Shown here: positions 9,608-17,878 of the stretch, piece after piece | How the letters are laid out: each line of letters opens with the position of its first letter | Numbering within the stretch: position 1 is the first letter of the stretch | Source of the DNA: Nitrospira sp. | GTDB lineage: Bacteria; Nitrospirota; Nitrospiria; Nitrospirales; Nitrospiraceae | NCBI GenBank assembly: GCA_036984305.1 | Contig: BQWY01000001.1 | Coordinates: 2,315,501 to 2,379,500, forward strand | Direction: 5' to 3' | Length of the DNA: 64,000 nucleotides | Position numbers and translations under genes: made by a program | The notes under the pieces: generated by a model | The model's database searches: none | What the model was told of the DNA's origin: nothing | Seen by the model: only the letters and a program-made list of their open reading frames with translations

Positions 9608-11023
9608 TCAGCTTGCTTTGGCGAGAGGTTCGATCTTGCTCCGCTGCTTGACGATGTCCAACGCGGCAATCCGATAGGCCTCAGCATACGTGGGAAAGTT
9701 GAAGATGCTCTCGACAAACGTATCGACGGGATTCCCATTGAGCAAGACGAGTTCTGCCAGATGCACCAATTCGGTGGCGTGCTCACCGACGACCTGCACA
9801 CCCAGAATCTGCCGTCCGTCCGGTCCGGCTACCAGCTTCAATAATCCCCCGTTCGTTCCCGCAATCTGCGCCTTGGCCACTTCGTCGAATGCGGCCCGCC
9901 CTACGATGACATTTCGGAACCGCGCCCGCGCTTTGGGCTCATCGAGTCCCACGCTCGCGATTTCCGGGATTGTATAGATCCCCATGGGAATGTAGTGGTC
10001 TGCGGACTCCACCGGTGTGCCCAGCGCGTGCGCGACCGCGCGACGACCCTGTTCCATCGCCGCCGAGGCCAACGAGGGCGGCCCCGCCATGTCGCCCACA
10101 ACGTAGATGTGCGGGACCGACGTCTGTCCATTCCGATCGACCGTAATAAAGCCTCGTTCGTTGGAGGAGAGGCCCGCCATCTCTACATCCAGGTCGTCGA
10201 TGTTCGGCTGACGTCCCAGCGCTGCCAGCATCTTTTCGGCTTTGATGATGTCGCCGCCGGCCAAGGTGGTGACGACCGATGTAACGCCGTCCCAACGGAC
10301 GGATTCGATGTGGGCCTGACCGATATAGCGTCCTCCGTGGTCGATAAAGGCATGCAGAAATCGCTGGACGATCTCTTCGTCCATGAACCGTAGGGGACGA
10401 TCGGAGAGGTCGATCAACGTGACGGCCACGCCGAGGAGTGAGAAAATCGAGGCATATTCGCAGGCAATCACCCCACCGCCGAGGATGGCCAGCGATTTCG
10501 GCAGATAGATCATGGACAGGATGGAATCGCTGTCGAGGATGTGCTCGTGGTCGACGGGCACGTTGTGAGGCGCCTTCGGCCGGGACCCCGCCGCCAATAC
10601 GATGACATCGGCCTGCAATGCCTGCGTAAGCCCATCGACCGTGGTCAACTCCAACACGTGATCGGAGACGAATTTGCAGCATCCATGCAGAAAGGCAATG
10701 TGGTTCCGTTTCAATTGCGCGGTCATGTATCGGCTGTGGGCCTCTACCACTTCGGCCAACCGATGCATGAGGATGCCGACCTCGATTCCTTCCTTGAGAC
10801 GGCACTCAAACGCCTGCGCGCCACGCTTGATCCGGTCAAGGCTCAGGGCGGTCTCGCGCAACGTCTTGCTGGGGATGGTGCCCCGGTAGACGCAGCCCCC
10901 GCCCAAACCCTGCTCGCGCTCGACCACCGCGACACGCTTCCCGGCCTTTGCCGCCATGACCGCCGCCTTCTGACCGGCCGGACCGCTCCCGACGACCACA
11001 ATATCGTATTTCGCCGTGCTCAT
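9608..11023 (-). CDS. sthA: Soluble pyridine nucleotide transhydrogenase
   Basis: 471 residues of the pyridine-nucleotide disulfide oxidoreductase fold. FAD motif GSGPAG at residues 12-17. The usual CxxxxC redox pair is reduced to one cysteine (GGGCVYRGTIPSK), which is the mark separating SthA from lipoamide dehydrogenase. The second nucleotide motif is GGGVIACEYA and the last FAD motif YVVGDMAGPP. SthA exchanges hydride between NADH and NADPH in the cytoplasm. The ATG at 11023 overlaps the stop of the HDOD gene (ATGA), so the longer frame upstream is not coding. Confidence 0.92.
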   Translation of the reverse strand: MSTAKYDIVVVGSGPAGQKAAVMAAKAGKRVAVVEREQGLGGGCVYRGTIPSKTLRETALSLDRIKRGAQAFECRLKEGIEVGILMHRLAEVVEAHSRYMTAQLKRNHIAFLHGCCKFVSDHVLELTTVDGLTQALQADVIVLAAGSRPKAPHNVPVDHEHILDSDSILSMIYLPKSLAILGGGVIACEYASIFSLLGVAVTLIDLSDRPLRFMDEEIVQRFLHAFIDHGGRYIGQAHIESVRWDGVTSVVTTLAGGDIIKAEKMLAALGRQPNIDDLDVEMAGLSSNERGFITVDRNGQTSVPHIYVVGDMAGPPSLASAAMEQGRRAVAHALGTPVESADHYIPMGIYTIPEIASVGLDEPKARARFRNVIVGRAAFDEVAKAQIAGTNGGLLKLVAGPDGRQILGVQVVGEHATELVHLAELVLLNGNPVDTFVESIFNFPTYAEAYRIAALDIVKQRSKIEPLAKAS

Positions 11024-11889
11024 ACGGACATGCTGTTGACGAGCTTCTTGACCATGTCCTGGGCCGAAACGAGGGCGGCCAAGTCCTTGGGGTAGAGATT
11101 GAGATCCGCGTACGCGGGGTGATCGTACAGAACGTCCACGGTCATGTCCTCCAGGCCAAGAATGAAGCTGGCAAATCGATCTGCAACGGTGGCCATCATG
11201 ACCTCTTGTTTGAAGGTCTGGGCCTGATCGTACTGTTGATAGTGGGCAATAGCCTCCCGGACCTGGGCCGGCAATGCCCATTTCTCACCGACGAGGAGGC
11301 CGACTTGAACGTGATGGTCCTCGACGAGCGACTTCATGGACCCCTGGTCGAGCGTGACGCCGAGTTCCTTTCCCAGCTTGACACAGATATTGAGCACGAT
11401 CGGCTTCCCAATGGCGTGCAGCAGGCCGCAGATATAGGCGCTTTCCAGGTTGTGTCGCTTGAGTTTGGCCACTTCTTTTGCATAGGCGCCGCTCGCCACC
11501 GCATGCCACCACATCACTTCCAGGTCCTGCTCAAAGCCGGGAGCCTGAAACGTTCCGGCTTTCAACGACACGGTGAACGCGATCTCCGACAGAAGGTTGA
11601 TCCCTAACATCGACACCGCATGCTGCAATGACACGATGGGCACCTTTGGCATATAGGCCGGTGAATTGGCAATGCGAAGAACGTGTGCGGCCAACGCCTG
11701 GTCCTGGTGGATCAGCGCGGCAAATTTAGCGGCATCCGAGTTGGGATCGTTCACCAGGGATAGTACCTGCGTCGCCACGCGAGGCAACAGCGGGAGTTGA
11801 ACGGTCCCGTTGGCGACGCGCTCCTCGAGCGCCTGCGCAAAGGACTGACGGACTTCGGCGGTCATTTCCTTGGCAGTCTGTGAAGGCAT
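11020..11889 (-). CDS. HDOD-domain signalling protein
   Basis: 289 residues. The HDOD domain covers about residues 25-220: LPLLPRVATQVLSLVNDP, DQALAAHVLRIANSPAY, and SAYICGLLHAIGKPIV. HDOD proteins resemble HD-phosphohydrolases but lack the full metal-binding HD set, and serve in regulation (motility, development, second-messenger networks). The chosen ATG at 11889 has a GGAGAGA ribosome site. It overlaps the sthA start by four bases, so the two are co-translated; the link between them is not known. Confidence 0.85.
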   Translation of the reverse strand: MPSQTAKEMTAEVRQSFAQALEERVANGTVQLPLLPRVATQVLSLVNDPNSDAAKFAALIHQDQALAAHVLRIANSPAYMPKVPIVSLQHAVSMLGINLLSEIAFTVSLKAGTFQAPGFEQDLEVMWWHAVASGAYAKEVAKLKRHNLESAYICGLLHAIGKPIVLNICVKLGKELGVTLDQGSMKSLVEDHHVQVGLLVGEKWALPAQVREAIAHYQQYDQAQTFKQEVMMATVADRFASFILGLEDMTVDVLYDHPAYADLNLYPKDLAALVSAQDMVKKLVNSMSV

Positions 11890-12135
11890 AGCTCTCTCCG
11901 GGGTTGATACGCTGGTCTGTGTCGATACCGATCTTGTCGGATGCGGCACGAGAAACCTTGAGCCTCGACGCAGAACCCTTTCCGGACCGCCGCATGACAA
12001 AATGGGGTCCCTCGGGTATGCTTCATACACGTGTACTCGCCTTTCGTACACCCTCCCGACACGGCAGCGGCCCAACGCGATGTGCGGCCGCAACTAATCC
12101 GCTCCATCGATCTTCTGAATCTCAGGAGGTTGCCG

Positions 12136-12555
12136 ATGCTCGTGTGCACCTGGCTTTTTGCGCTCCTGCTTGCGATGCCGGGCATGCTTGCGGCTGAGAC
12201 ATCGCCGACCTCCACGAGGGATGTCCAGCACAAGGCAGGCGAAGCCTTCGAGACCGCCACCGACTATGCGGAGCAGGAACGCGCCGAGGCCGAGAGGAAA
12301 ATCCAGGCCGAGTTCAACGAAGTCGAGGGTGGAATCCAACGCCTGCAAACGCGCATGGACCAATTGTCTGGAGAAACCCGTCAGCGGGCCGAGGCGTCGC
12401 TCGCCGACCTGGAACGGCGGAAGGAAGAAACCAGGCGGAAACTCGAGGACATCAAGGTGGCGGGTCAGGCGGCCTGGGATCGGATGCGCAAGGGCCTCGA
12501 AGCGTCACTGGATGAATTGCGTCGTCAGTACCGCCGGGCCGTCCCCTCTCAGTAG
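12136..12555 (+). CDS. Periplasmic coiled-coil protein
   Basis: 139 residues. It starts at ATG 12136 behind a strong AGGAGG site. A signal peptide (LVCTWLFALLLAMPGMLAAE) is followed by an almost continuous charged helix (AEQERAEAERKIQAEFNEVE onward) with heptad character. No catalytic motif is present. Such short exported coiled coils may be structural or chaperone-like; the function is unknown. Divergent from the HDOD gene. Confidence 0.75.
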   Translation: MLVCTWLFALLLAMPGMLAAETSPTSTRDVQHKAGEAFETATDYAEQERAEAERKIQAEFNEVEGGIQRLQTRMDQLSGETRQRAEASLADLERRKEETRRKLEDIKVAGQAAWDRMRKGLEASLDELRRQYRRAVPSQ

Positions 12556-12647
12556 GTCTCACCTACGTCGCCGCTTGCCGAGACCCGCCCCGCCGTGTAT
12601 AGATACCCGACGAACATCTCATCTTTAGGAGATGTCTCCGAACGATC

Positions 12648-13553
12648 ATGCCGCATCGCTACGCCCTCTATCCCGGATGCGCGGCCCAAGGCGCGACGCC
12701 TGAACTCTACGAATCCACCATGGCGGTCCTGCCACGGTTGGGCATCGAGGTCGTCGAGCTGAAAGCTGCCGCTTGTTGCGGAGCCGGGGTCGTCACAGAA
12801 GCCGATCCCGAGCTGGCCTTGACGATCAACGCGAGAACCTTCGCGCAAGCTGAGGCTCTGCACCTCGATGTCATGACGATCTGCGGCACGTGCCAGGGTG
12901 TCATGAGTGCCGCGAATCGGCGGCTCAAGGGAGAGCCCGACACGATGGCTCGGATCAATGCGCAACTCGCTCGGGACGGCCAGTCGTACCAGGGAACGGT
13001 GCAGGTGAAACATCTGCTCTGGATTCTGGTCAAGGATATCGGGCTCGGCCGCCTTCGTCAGGAGCTTCTCGCTCCCTTGTCCGACCTTCGTCTCGCACCG
13101 TTTTATGGGTGCTATATCTTGCGGCCTTCGTGGGAATTGGGATTCGACGATCCCGAAAATCCCTCTTCGCTCGAGAAGGTCATCCGCGCCGTCGGCGGCG
13201 AGGCGGTGTCATACGCGGGACGTACCAAATGCTGTGGGTTTCCAATCATCCTCGAGAAGGAGGCCATTGCGATGGCCATGTCCGGACAGAATATGAACGA
13301 AGCAAAACAGCAAGGCGCCCACGCCATGGTCACCCCCTGTCCACTCTGCCATATGAGCCTGGACATTTACCAAGAGCGGGCGGGGGAAGCTGTAGGCACT
13401 GCACTCAATCTTCCGATTCTGCACCTGCCGCAGCTACTCGGGCTCGCCATGGGGATCCCCGCGAAGGATCTGGGTCTCGGACGCCATCTGGTTCCCGTCG
13501 ATTCACTCCTGCGTCGGCTCGACCAGGCCCGGACGACACGTGCGTCGGAATAG
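12648..13553 (+). CDS. HdrB-like CCG-domain protein
   Basis: 301 residues with two CCG modules. The first is at the N-terminus (LYPGCAAQG, then AAACCGAG with CGTC). The second is around residues 155-240 (FYGCYILRP, TKCCGFPI, then TPCPLCHMSL). Such modules form non-cubane [4Fe-4S] clusters in heterodisulfide reductase subunit B and in SdhE-type subunits of succinate dehydrogenases. No HdrA or HdrC lies nearby, so the partner is unknown. The name SdhE/HdrB is a family-level call. A GGAGATG ribosome site precedes the ATG. Confidence 0.82.
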   Translation: MPHRYALYPGCAAQGATPELYESTMAVLPRLGIEVVELKAAACCGAGVVTEADPELALTINARTFAQAEALHLDVMTICGTCQGVMSAANRRLKGEPDTMARINAQLARDGQSYQGTVQVKHLLWILVKDIGLGRLRQELLAPLSDLRLAPFYGCYILRPSWELGFDDPENPSSLEKVIRAVGGEAVSYAGRTKCCGFPIILEKEAIAMAMSGQNMNEAKQQGAHAMVTPCPLCHMSLDIYQERAGEAVGTALNLPILHLPQLLGLAMGIPAKDLGLGRHLVPVDSLLRRLDQARTTRASE

Positions 13554-13609
13554 ACACCCACCGTGAATCGGGAATGCCCTAAATCAAACCAACGAGGAGC
13601 GAGAGCTGG

Positions 13610-13927
13610 ATGAACGTGATTAATCTGTTGGACTATCAGCAATTTGGCGCGGAGAAGATGAAAAAGAACAATATTTTTCAGACGCCGCGATTTTTTTGCG
13701 ACGTGTATTGCTTCGAACCTGGACAGGAACAAAAGGGGCACGTACATGGCGACCAGGACAAGGTCTACCTGGTCCTGGAGGGAGAGGGCACGTTTCAAGT
13801 CGGCACGGAAAAGCGCGTGCTGGGACCGAATCAGGGGACCATGGCCCCGGCCGGAGAGCAACATGGATTGAAAAATCACACCGAGCGTAGGCTCACAGTA
13901 CTCGTCTTCGTCGCGCCCAATCCCTAG
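13610..13927 (+). CDS. Small cupin-domain protein
   Basis: 105 residues forming one cupin barrel. Motif 1 is GQEQKGHVHGDQDKVYLVLEG, with two histidines and a glutamine or glutamate-like position; motif 2 is GTMAPAGEQHGLKNH. Single-domain cupins bind a metal and act as sugar isomerases, oxygenases or sensors; the sequence does not decide which. It lies 56 bases after the HdrB-like gene on the same strand and converges on nirK. Confidence 0.85.
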   Translation: MNVINLLDYQQFGAEKMKKNNIFQTPRFFCDVYCFEPGQEQKGHVHGDQDKVYLVLEGEGTFQVGTEKRVLGPNQGTMAPAGEQHGLKNHTERRLTVLVFVAPNP

Positions 13928-13942
13928 CGCGTCCCCACCGCG

Positions 13943-13978
13943 ATTCGGCCCCCACCGTTTCGACGGCGCGGGCCGAAT
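13943..13978. terminator. Bidirectional hairpin between convergent cupin gene and nirK
   Basis: A perfect 9-bp stem ATTCGGCCC (13943-13951) / GGGCCGAAT (13970-13978). Inside its 18-base loop is a second hairpin, CCGT-TTCG-ACGG, with a TTCG tetraloop. It sits between two converging genes. There is no long T tract on either side, so it may be a pause or stabilising structure rather than a classic intrinsic terminator. Confidence 0.45.
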
Positions 13979-14003
13979 GTCGTCGCGTAGGACTTCCGGC
14001 TCT

Positions 14004-14993
14004 TCACTGAATCTCGGACGGGGTGATCTCAGTCTGAGGCGTCTTCACCACCCATGGCACCATCGGCATAAGGGGCGCCGGTTTCGCATCCGGACTCGCC
14101 ACCAGGACGGCGATCGCCCCGCGTAGCGCACCGGTGAGCGAATGGGTGACGATGGGATACGCCCCCGCCGATTCGACGACCACGTCGAAGGTAGCGGCAC
14201 TACCGGGCCCCACCACGTACGTTTGCACTCCGGTCAATTTGTTGGCCGGATTCCCGCTCTCGTACACATTGTCCCAAATCTCACCGATGGGGTGAAACGA
14301 AGAAAATTCGTTCGGCCCGGCGTTGACGAAGTAGACGCGGACGCGCTCGCCGGGTTTCGCATCCAATTTGCCGCCGCCCGTGACGAACGGGTGGTATTTG
14401 AAGATACCTCCATTAAACAGCATATGGTCGAACTTGCGGTCGAACATGGCCTGAACGTCGTCCGGATTCTTGAAGAACTCCGATTGAATGAGTACGTATT
14501 CCCGATCGGCTTTGGGCCAGGCGCTGGCATTTTTCGGATCCACGATGATGGCGCCAAACATGCCGCGCGCCACGTGTTGGATCATCGGGGGTGCCCCACA
14601 GTGATAGAAGAAGATGCCCGGCTTCTTCGCCACGTAGGTGAAGCTGATTGTCTCCCCGGGATTGATCGCCTTGTAATTTTTCAAAAAGTCGATCTCCGCG
14701 GCGTGAAAATCCATCGCGTGCGGAAACTTGTTGGTGGCGGGATTCTCCAGGGTGAAGTTCACCGTGTCGCCCTCCTTGACGCGGACCACCGGGCCCGGCA
14801 CCTGGCCGTTGAACGTCCAGGCGGCATACTTCTCCCCACTACCGTCGATGACAACCCTGGTTTCGACTGCGGTCATCTTGACCTCATGCGTCTTGGCCCA
14901 TCCCGGCGCGGACACCAGCAGCGCCCACACCGCCATGGCGGCCACGCCCACTGCCGTACCAGAAAACCGAATCCTGCTTCGTGCGTCCATCAA
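14004..14993 (-). CDS. nirK: Copper-containing nitrite reductase
   Basis: 329 residues with a signal peptide (about 1-33) and two cupredoxin domains. Type 1 copper ligands visible: H92, C132, H140, M145 (HCGAPPMIQHVARGM). Type 2 ligands: H97, H131, H284 (VTHSLTG). Catalytic Asp95 (AMDFHA) and His234 (SSFHPIGE) are present, so the enzyme should reduce nitrite to NO in the periplasm. A GAAGGAG ribosome site precedes the ATG. A palindrome and a Crp/Fnr gene lie directly upstream. In Nitrospira NirK is common, and its physiological direction is still debated. Confidence 0.93.
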   Translation of the reverse strand: MMDARSRIRFSGTAVGVAAMAVWALLVSAPGWAKTHEVKMTAVETRVVIDGSGEKYAAWTFNGQVPGPVVRVKEGDTVNFTLENPATNKFPHAMDFHAAEIDFLKNYKAINPGETISFTYVAKKPGIFFYHCGAPPMIQHVARGMFGAIIVDPKNASAWPKADREYVLIQSEFFKNPDDVQAMFDRKFDHMLFNGGIFKYHPFVTGGGKLDAKPGERVRVYFVNAGPNEFSSFHPIGEIWDNVYESGNPANKLTGVQTYVVGPGSAATFDVVVESAGAYPIVTHSLTGALRGAIAVLVASPDAKPAPLMPMVPWVVKTPQTEITPSEIQ

Positions 14994-15110
14994 CGTGACT
15001 CCTTCAAAAGGTGATATCAGCCGCTCCCGAATCCGACGACCCGTCCACGTTTATCGTTGGATGGGCTCGGAATCCTGGGCGAGCGAAGCATATCGGATCT
15101 GGGTTACCAG

Positions 15111-15132
15111 AAACATGACGCGCGTCATGTTT
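15111..15132. promoter_or_regulatory. 22-bp perfect palindrome upstream of nirK
   Basis: The half site AAACATGACGC is followed immediately by its exact reverse complement. On the nirK strand, a -10-like TATGCT (15092-15087) lies downstream; if it is used, the palindrome centre falls near -41, a usual place for Crp/Fnr activators. The neighbouring Crp/Fnr gene is the obvious candidate binder, but this is inference. A terminator for that gene is an alternative, though no T tract follows. Confidence 0.45.
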
Positions 15133-15173
15133 TGAAAATATCGCAAACTCAGAAGGGTTGCAGGGAGGAAGAC

Positions 15174-15923
15174 TTAGATCGAAGCGAGTTTTTTCAGACG
15201 ATCGAGGTCTCGAATGAGTAACCGATTGGCCGTGCCGAATACGAGCCGCTCACGCTTGAACCGGCTCATGATTCGAATGGTGGTTTCTGTGGTGGTTCCA
15301 ACCATATTGGCCATGTCCTGACGCGTCAACCGCATCGGTAGCCGGATACCAGCCGCCTCCCGGACGCCGTTTCGATCCGCCAGATCCGCAAGCAGCGCCG
15401 CGAGCCGTTGATCCGCCCGGTCCAGCGCAAGGATCTTGGCTTTTTCCTGGGCCTCGTTGAGGCGATTGCCCAGATACCGAATCACTTCCAGCGCCGCTTC
15501 CGGACTTTGCCGTAACATGGAAAAGTACGCCTGCTTCTTCATCCGCAGCACACGGACGTCGCCCATCGGTTGCGCGGTCCCTGGATGCGCCCCACCCTCA
15601 AAGGCGGCCGCATCGCAGCAGAACAAGTCGCCCGGCATCAACATCTTCAGCGTGCATTCCTTGCCATCCGGCGTCGATTTCACGCACTTGACGGTACCCT
15701 CCGTGACGATATGGAAGAACTCGGTGGGATCGCCCTGGCGAAAAATGAGGTCGCCCTTGCCGTACTGTGCTTCGGTCAACTCGCTCAGCACGCGCTCGCG
15801 ATCGGCCGCAGAGAGGATGTTCAGCAGCGGAATTCTGGAGATCCAGTCCGCCTGCCTGAGACAAGGACCGCTATTTGATGGCTTGCTTGACGGCTTCGAC
15901 AATGGAGCGCGCCCCGATTCCAA
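15174..15923 (-). CDS. Crp/Fnr family transcription regulator
   Basis: 249 residues. The cyclic-nucleotide-binding-like fold covers about 30-150 (IPLLNILSAADRERVLSEL, then IFRQGDPTEFFHIVTEGTVK). A dimer helix follows (EVIRYLGNRLNEAQEKAK), then a winged HTH_Crp at about 170-235 (RLTRQDMANMVGTTTETTIR). There is no N-terminal four-cysteine cluster as in Fnr; cysteines CCD sit at the effector pocket region. The effector is unknown (NO, haem, cyclic nucleotide and redox are all possible). The listed start overlaps the transketolase 3' end by 53 bases; a shorter start is possible. The next gene on the strand is nirK. Confidence 0.88.
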   Translation of the reverse strand: MESGRAPLSKPSSKPSNSGPCLRQADWISRIPLLNILSAADRERVLSELTEAQYGKGDLIFRQGDPTEFFHIVTEGTVKCVKSTPDGKECTLKMLMPGDLFCCDAAAFEGGAHPGTAQPMGDVRVLRMKKQAYFSMLRQSPEAALEVIRYLGNRLNEAQEKAKILALDRADQRLAALLADLADRNGVREAAGIRLPMRLTRQDMANMVGTTTETTIRIMSRFKRERLVFGTANRLLIRDLDRLKKLASI

Positions 15924-17736
15924 AATGATCGATCAACTCCTCGGGCTTCCCGCTGTGTGGGATCTCCCGAACGGCCAGCTTCGTGGCGTGGACGCCTTCA
16001 GTGGACAGCGCGTTCAGCACGGCATCGCCCAGGCCGCCGTGGGCGTAGTGGTCCTCCACGGTCAGCACCCGCTTATTCGTCGCTCGCGCACAGCTCAACA
16101 GTGTCGTCCGATCGATGGGCGAGATGCTGTAAAGGTCCACGACACGAGTGGCCACACCCGCCGCCTTCAATTGGTCGTGCGCGTTCAACGCCTCGGCTAG
16201 CGTGACGCCGGCCGTCACGATGGTCACCTGATCGTGCTCGCTCTGACGAAGCACTTTCGACCCTCCGATGGAGAAGGTCTCCTCGGGCCCGTACAGCACC
16301 GGTGACTTTGGACGACCGGCGCGCAGATACACCATGCCCTTGTGCCGGGCCGCAGCCTCGACCAACCGGTACATGCTGGTGGCGTCCGACGGGTAGAGCA
16401 CAACCACCCCCGGTTGGGCGGCCATGATGGCCAGGTCTTCCAGGCCCATTTGCGAAGCCCCGTCCTCGCCGATGCTGACGCCCACGTGGGTCCCCACCAA
16501 TTTGATATTCACCTGGCTGATCGCCGCCATGCGAATGAAATCGTACGCGCGGGTCAAAAAGCAGGCAAACGTGGCGGCGAACGGAATCTTGCCGCACGTC
16601 GACAAGCCGACCGCGGCGCCGACCATGTTCTGCTCGGCGATGAAGTTTTCAAAAAATCTGGGCGGGAAGGCCTTGCCGAACTTGTCGGTGTACGTGGAGT
16701 TCTTGACGTCGGCGTCCAGTCCCACGACCGTTGGATTGGACTCGCCCAAGGCCTGCAAGGCCACCCCGAACGCTTCGCGGGTCGCCACGGCGTCGCCCAC
16801 TTTGTATGAAGGGGACGGCATGGCCTTGACGCCTGACGATCCGGAAGGAACAGGCGACGGGGCCTGAATGGACGGTTGCGCGCCATTCGGTTTGATCTGT
16901 CTCGTCAATTCAGCGATCGCTCGATCCGTCTCATCCCCCTTTTTCAAGGGCTTGCCGTGCCAGTTCGGTTTATCCTCGACAAAGGAAATTCCTCTGCCTT
17001 TGAAGGTCTTCGCGAGGAGCACCGTCGGGCGCCCCTTGGTCGCCCCGGCCTCGGCAAACGCGTCGAGCAGAGCCGCGAGGTCGTGTCCGTCCACGATGAT
17101 GGCGTGCCAGCCGAATCCGGACCACCGAGACCTATAGGCCTCCATGTCGTGCTGGAGCATCGTGGGATCGCTCTGTCCGAGCCGATTGACGTCCACGATC
17201 GCGCACAGATTGTCGAGCTGGTATTGCCGCGCGACTTCCACCGCCTCCCAAACCGACCCTTCCACCGACTCTCCATCGCCCATGAGCACGTAGGTTCGGT
17301 AGTCGGTCTTGTCCACATACTTGGCATTCAACGCCATTCCGAGTCCGGCCGACAAGCCTTGCCCCAGCGATCCGGTGGCCACGTCCACGAACGAGACCCG
17401 CGGCATGGGGTGGCCCTCCAACTCGGAATCGAGCCTCCGCAACGTCGTGAGGCGGCTCTTGGGGAACAGTCCGGCCTCCGCCCAGGCCGCATAGAGCAGG
17501 GGAGCGGCATGTCCCTTGGAGAGCACGAAGCGATCACGATTGGCATGCTGCGGATCCTTCGGATCGTACCGCATGACGGAAAAGAACAGGGCCGCGACGA
17601 TATCGGCGGCGGAACAGCAACTCGTGGGATGGCCGCTTCCCGCCTCGGTCGTTGCCCGAACGCTATCGATCCGCAGGTTGGCGGCCTTGTTCTGAAGCAA
17701 CGTCAGCAGTTCGGTTTGCACGGCGGCTGGCGACAT
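15871..17736 (-). CDS. tkt: Transketolase (short, single-chain type)
   Basis: 621 residues. The N-terminal TPP domain has LSKGHAAPLLYAAWAE and the GDG...N motif (MGDGESVEGSVWE to IVDVNRLGQ). A Pro/Ser-rich linker (about 290-320) joins the pyrimidine-binding domain with EQNMVGAAVGLS and the C-terminal domain. The length and linker match the animal/archaeal-like short transketolase branch rather than the ~665-residue E. coli enzyme. It transfers two-carbon units in the pentose phosphate pathway and in carbon-fixation sugar shuffling. The start follows AGGAGAAACATC. Confidence 0.92.
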   Translation of the reverse strand: MSPAAVQTELLTLLQNKAANLRIDSVRATTEAGSGHPTSCCSAADIVAALFFSVMRYDPKDPQHANRDRFVLSKGHAAPLLYAAWAEAGLFPKSRLTTLRRLDSELEGHPMPRVSFVDVATGSLGQGLSAGLGMALNAKYVDKTDYRTYVLMGDGESVEGSVWEAVEVARQYQLDNLCAIVDVNRLGQSDPTMLQHDMEAYRSRWSGFGWHAIIVDGHDLAALLDAFAEAGATKGRPTVLLAKTFKGRGISFVEDKPNWHGKPLKKGDETDRAIAELTRQIKPNGAQPSIQAPSPVPSGSSGVKAMPSPSYKVGDAVATREAFGVALQALGESNPTVVGLDADVKNSTYTDKFGKAFPPRFFENFIAEQNMVGAAVGLSTCGKIPFAATFACFLTRAYDFIRMAAISQVNIKLVGTHVGVSIGEDGASQMGLEDLAIMAAQPGVVVLYPSDATSMYRLVEAAARHKGMVYLRAGRPKSPVLYGPEETFSIGGSKVLRQSEHDQVTIVTAGVTLAEALNAHDQLKAAGVATRVVDLYSISPIDRTTLLSCARATNKRVLTVEDHYAHGGLGDAVLNALSTEGVHATKLAVREIPHSGKPEELIDHFGIGARSIVEAVKQAIK

Positions 17737-17878
17737 GATGTTTCTCCTGATCGATGGACGATTATGAGTGCGTATGGTGAGATGATTCGATCGATGCTCG
17801 GACTGAGGCTAGCAAATGGAGCCGAAGGGAGTCAACGCGACAGGTTGCCGCCTCTGCAGCACGCGGTCGATGCACTCG

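Noticed and set aside
14142-15014. A 290-codon plus-strand frame opposite nirK
   Set aside because: nirK on the minus strand keeps all copper ligands; the opposite frame is a His/Arg/Gly-rich shadow.
15111-15132. The palindrome as an intrinsic terminator of the Crp/Fnr gene
   Set aside because: It has no loop-forming bases in the centre and no T tract; an operator fits better, though this is not proven.
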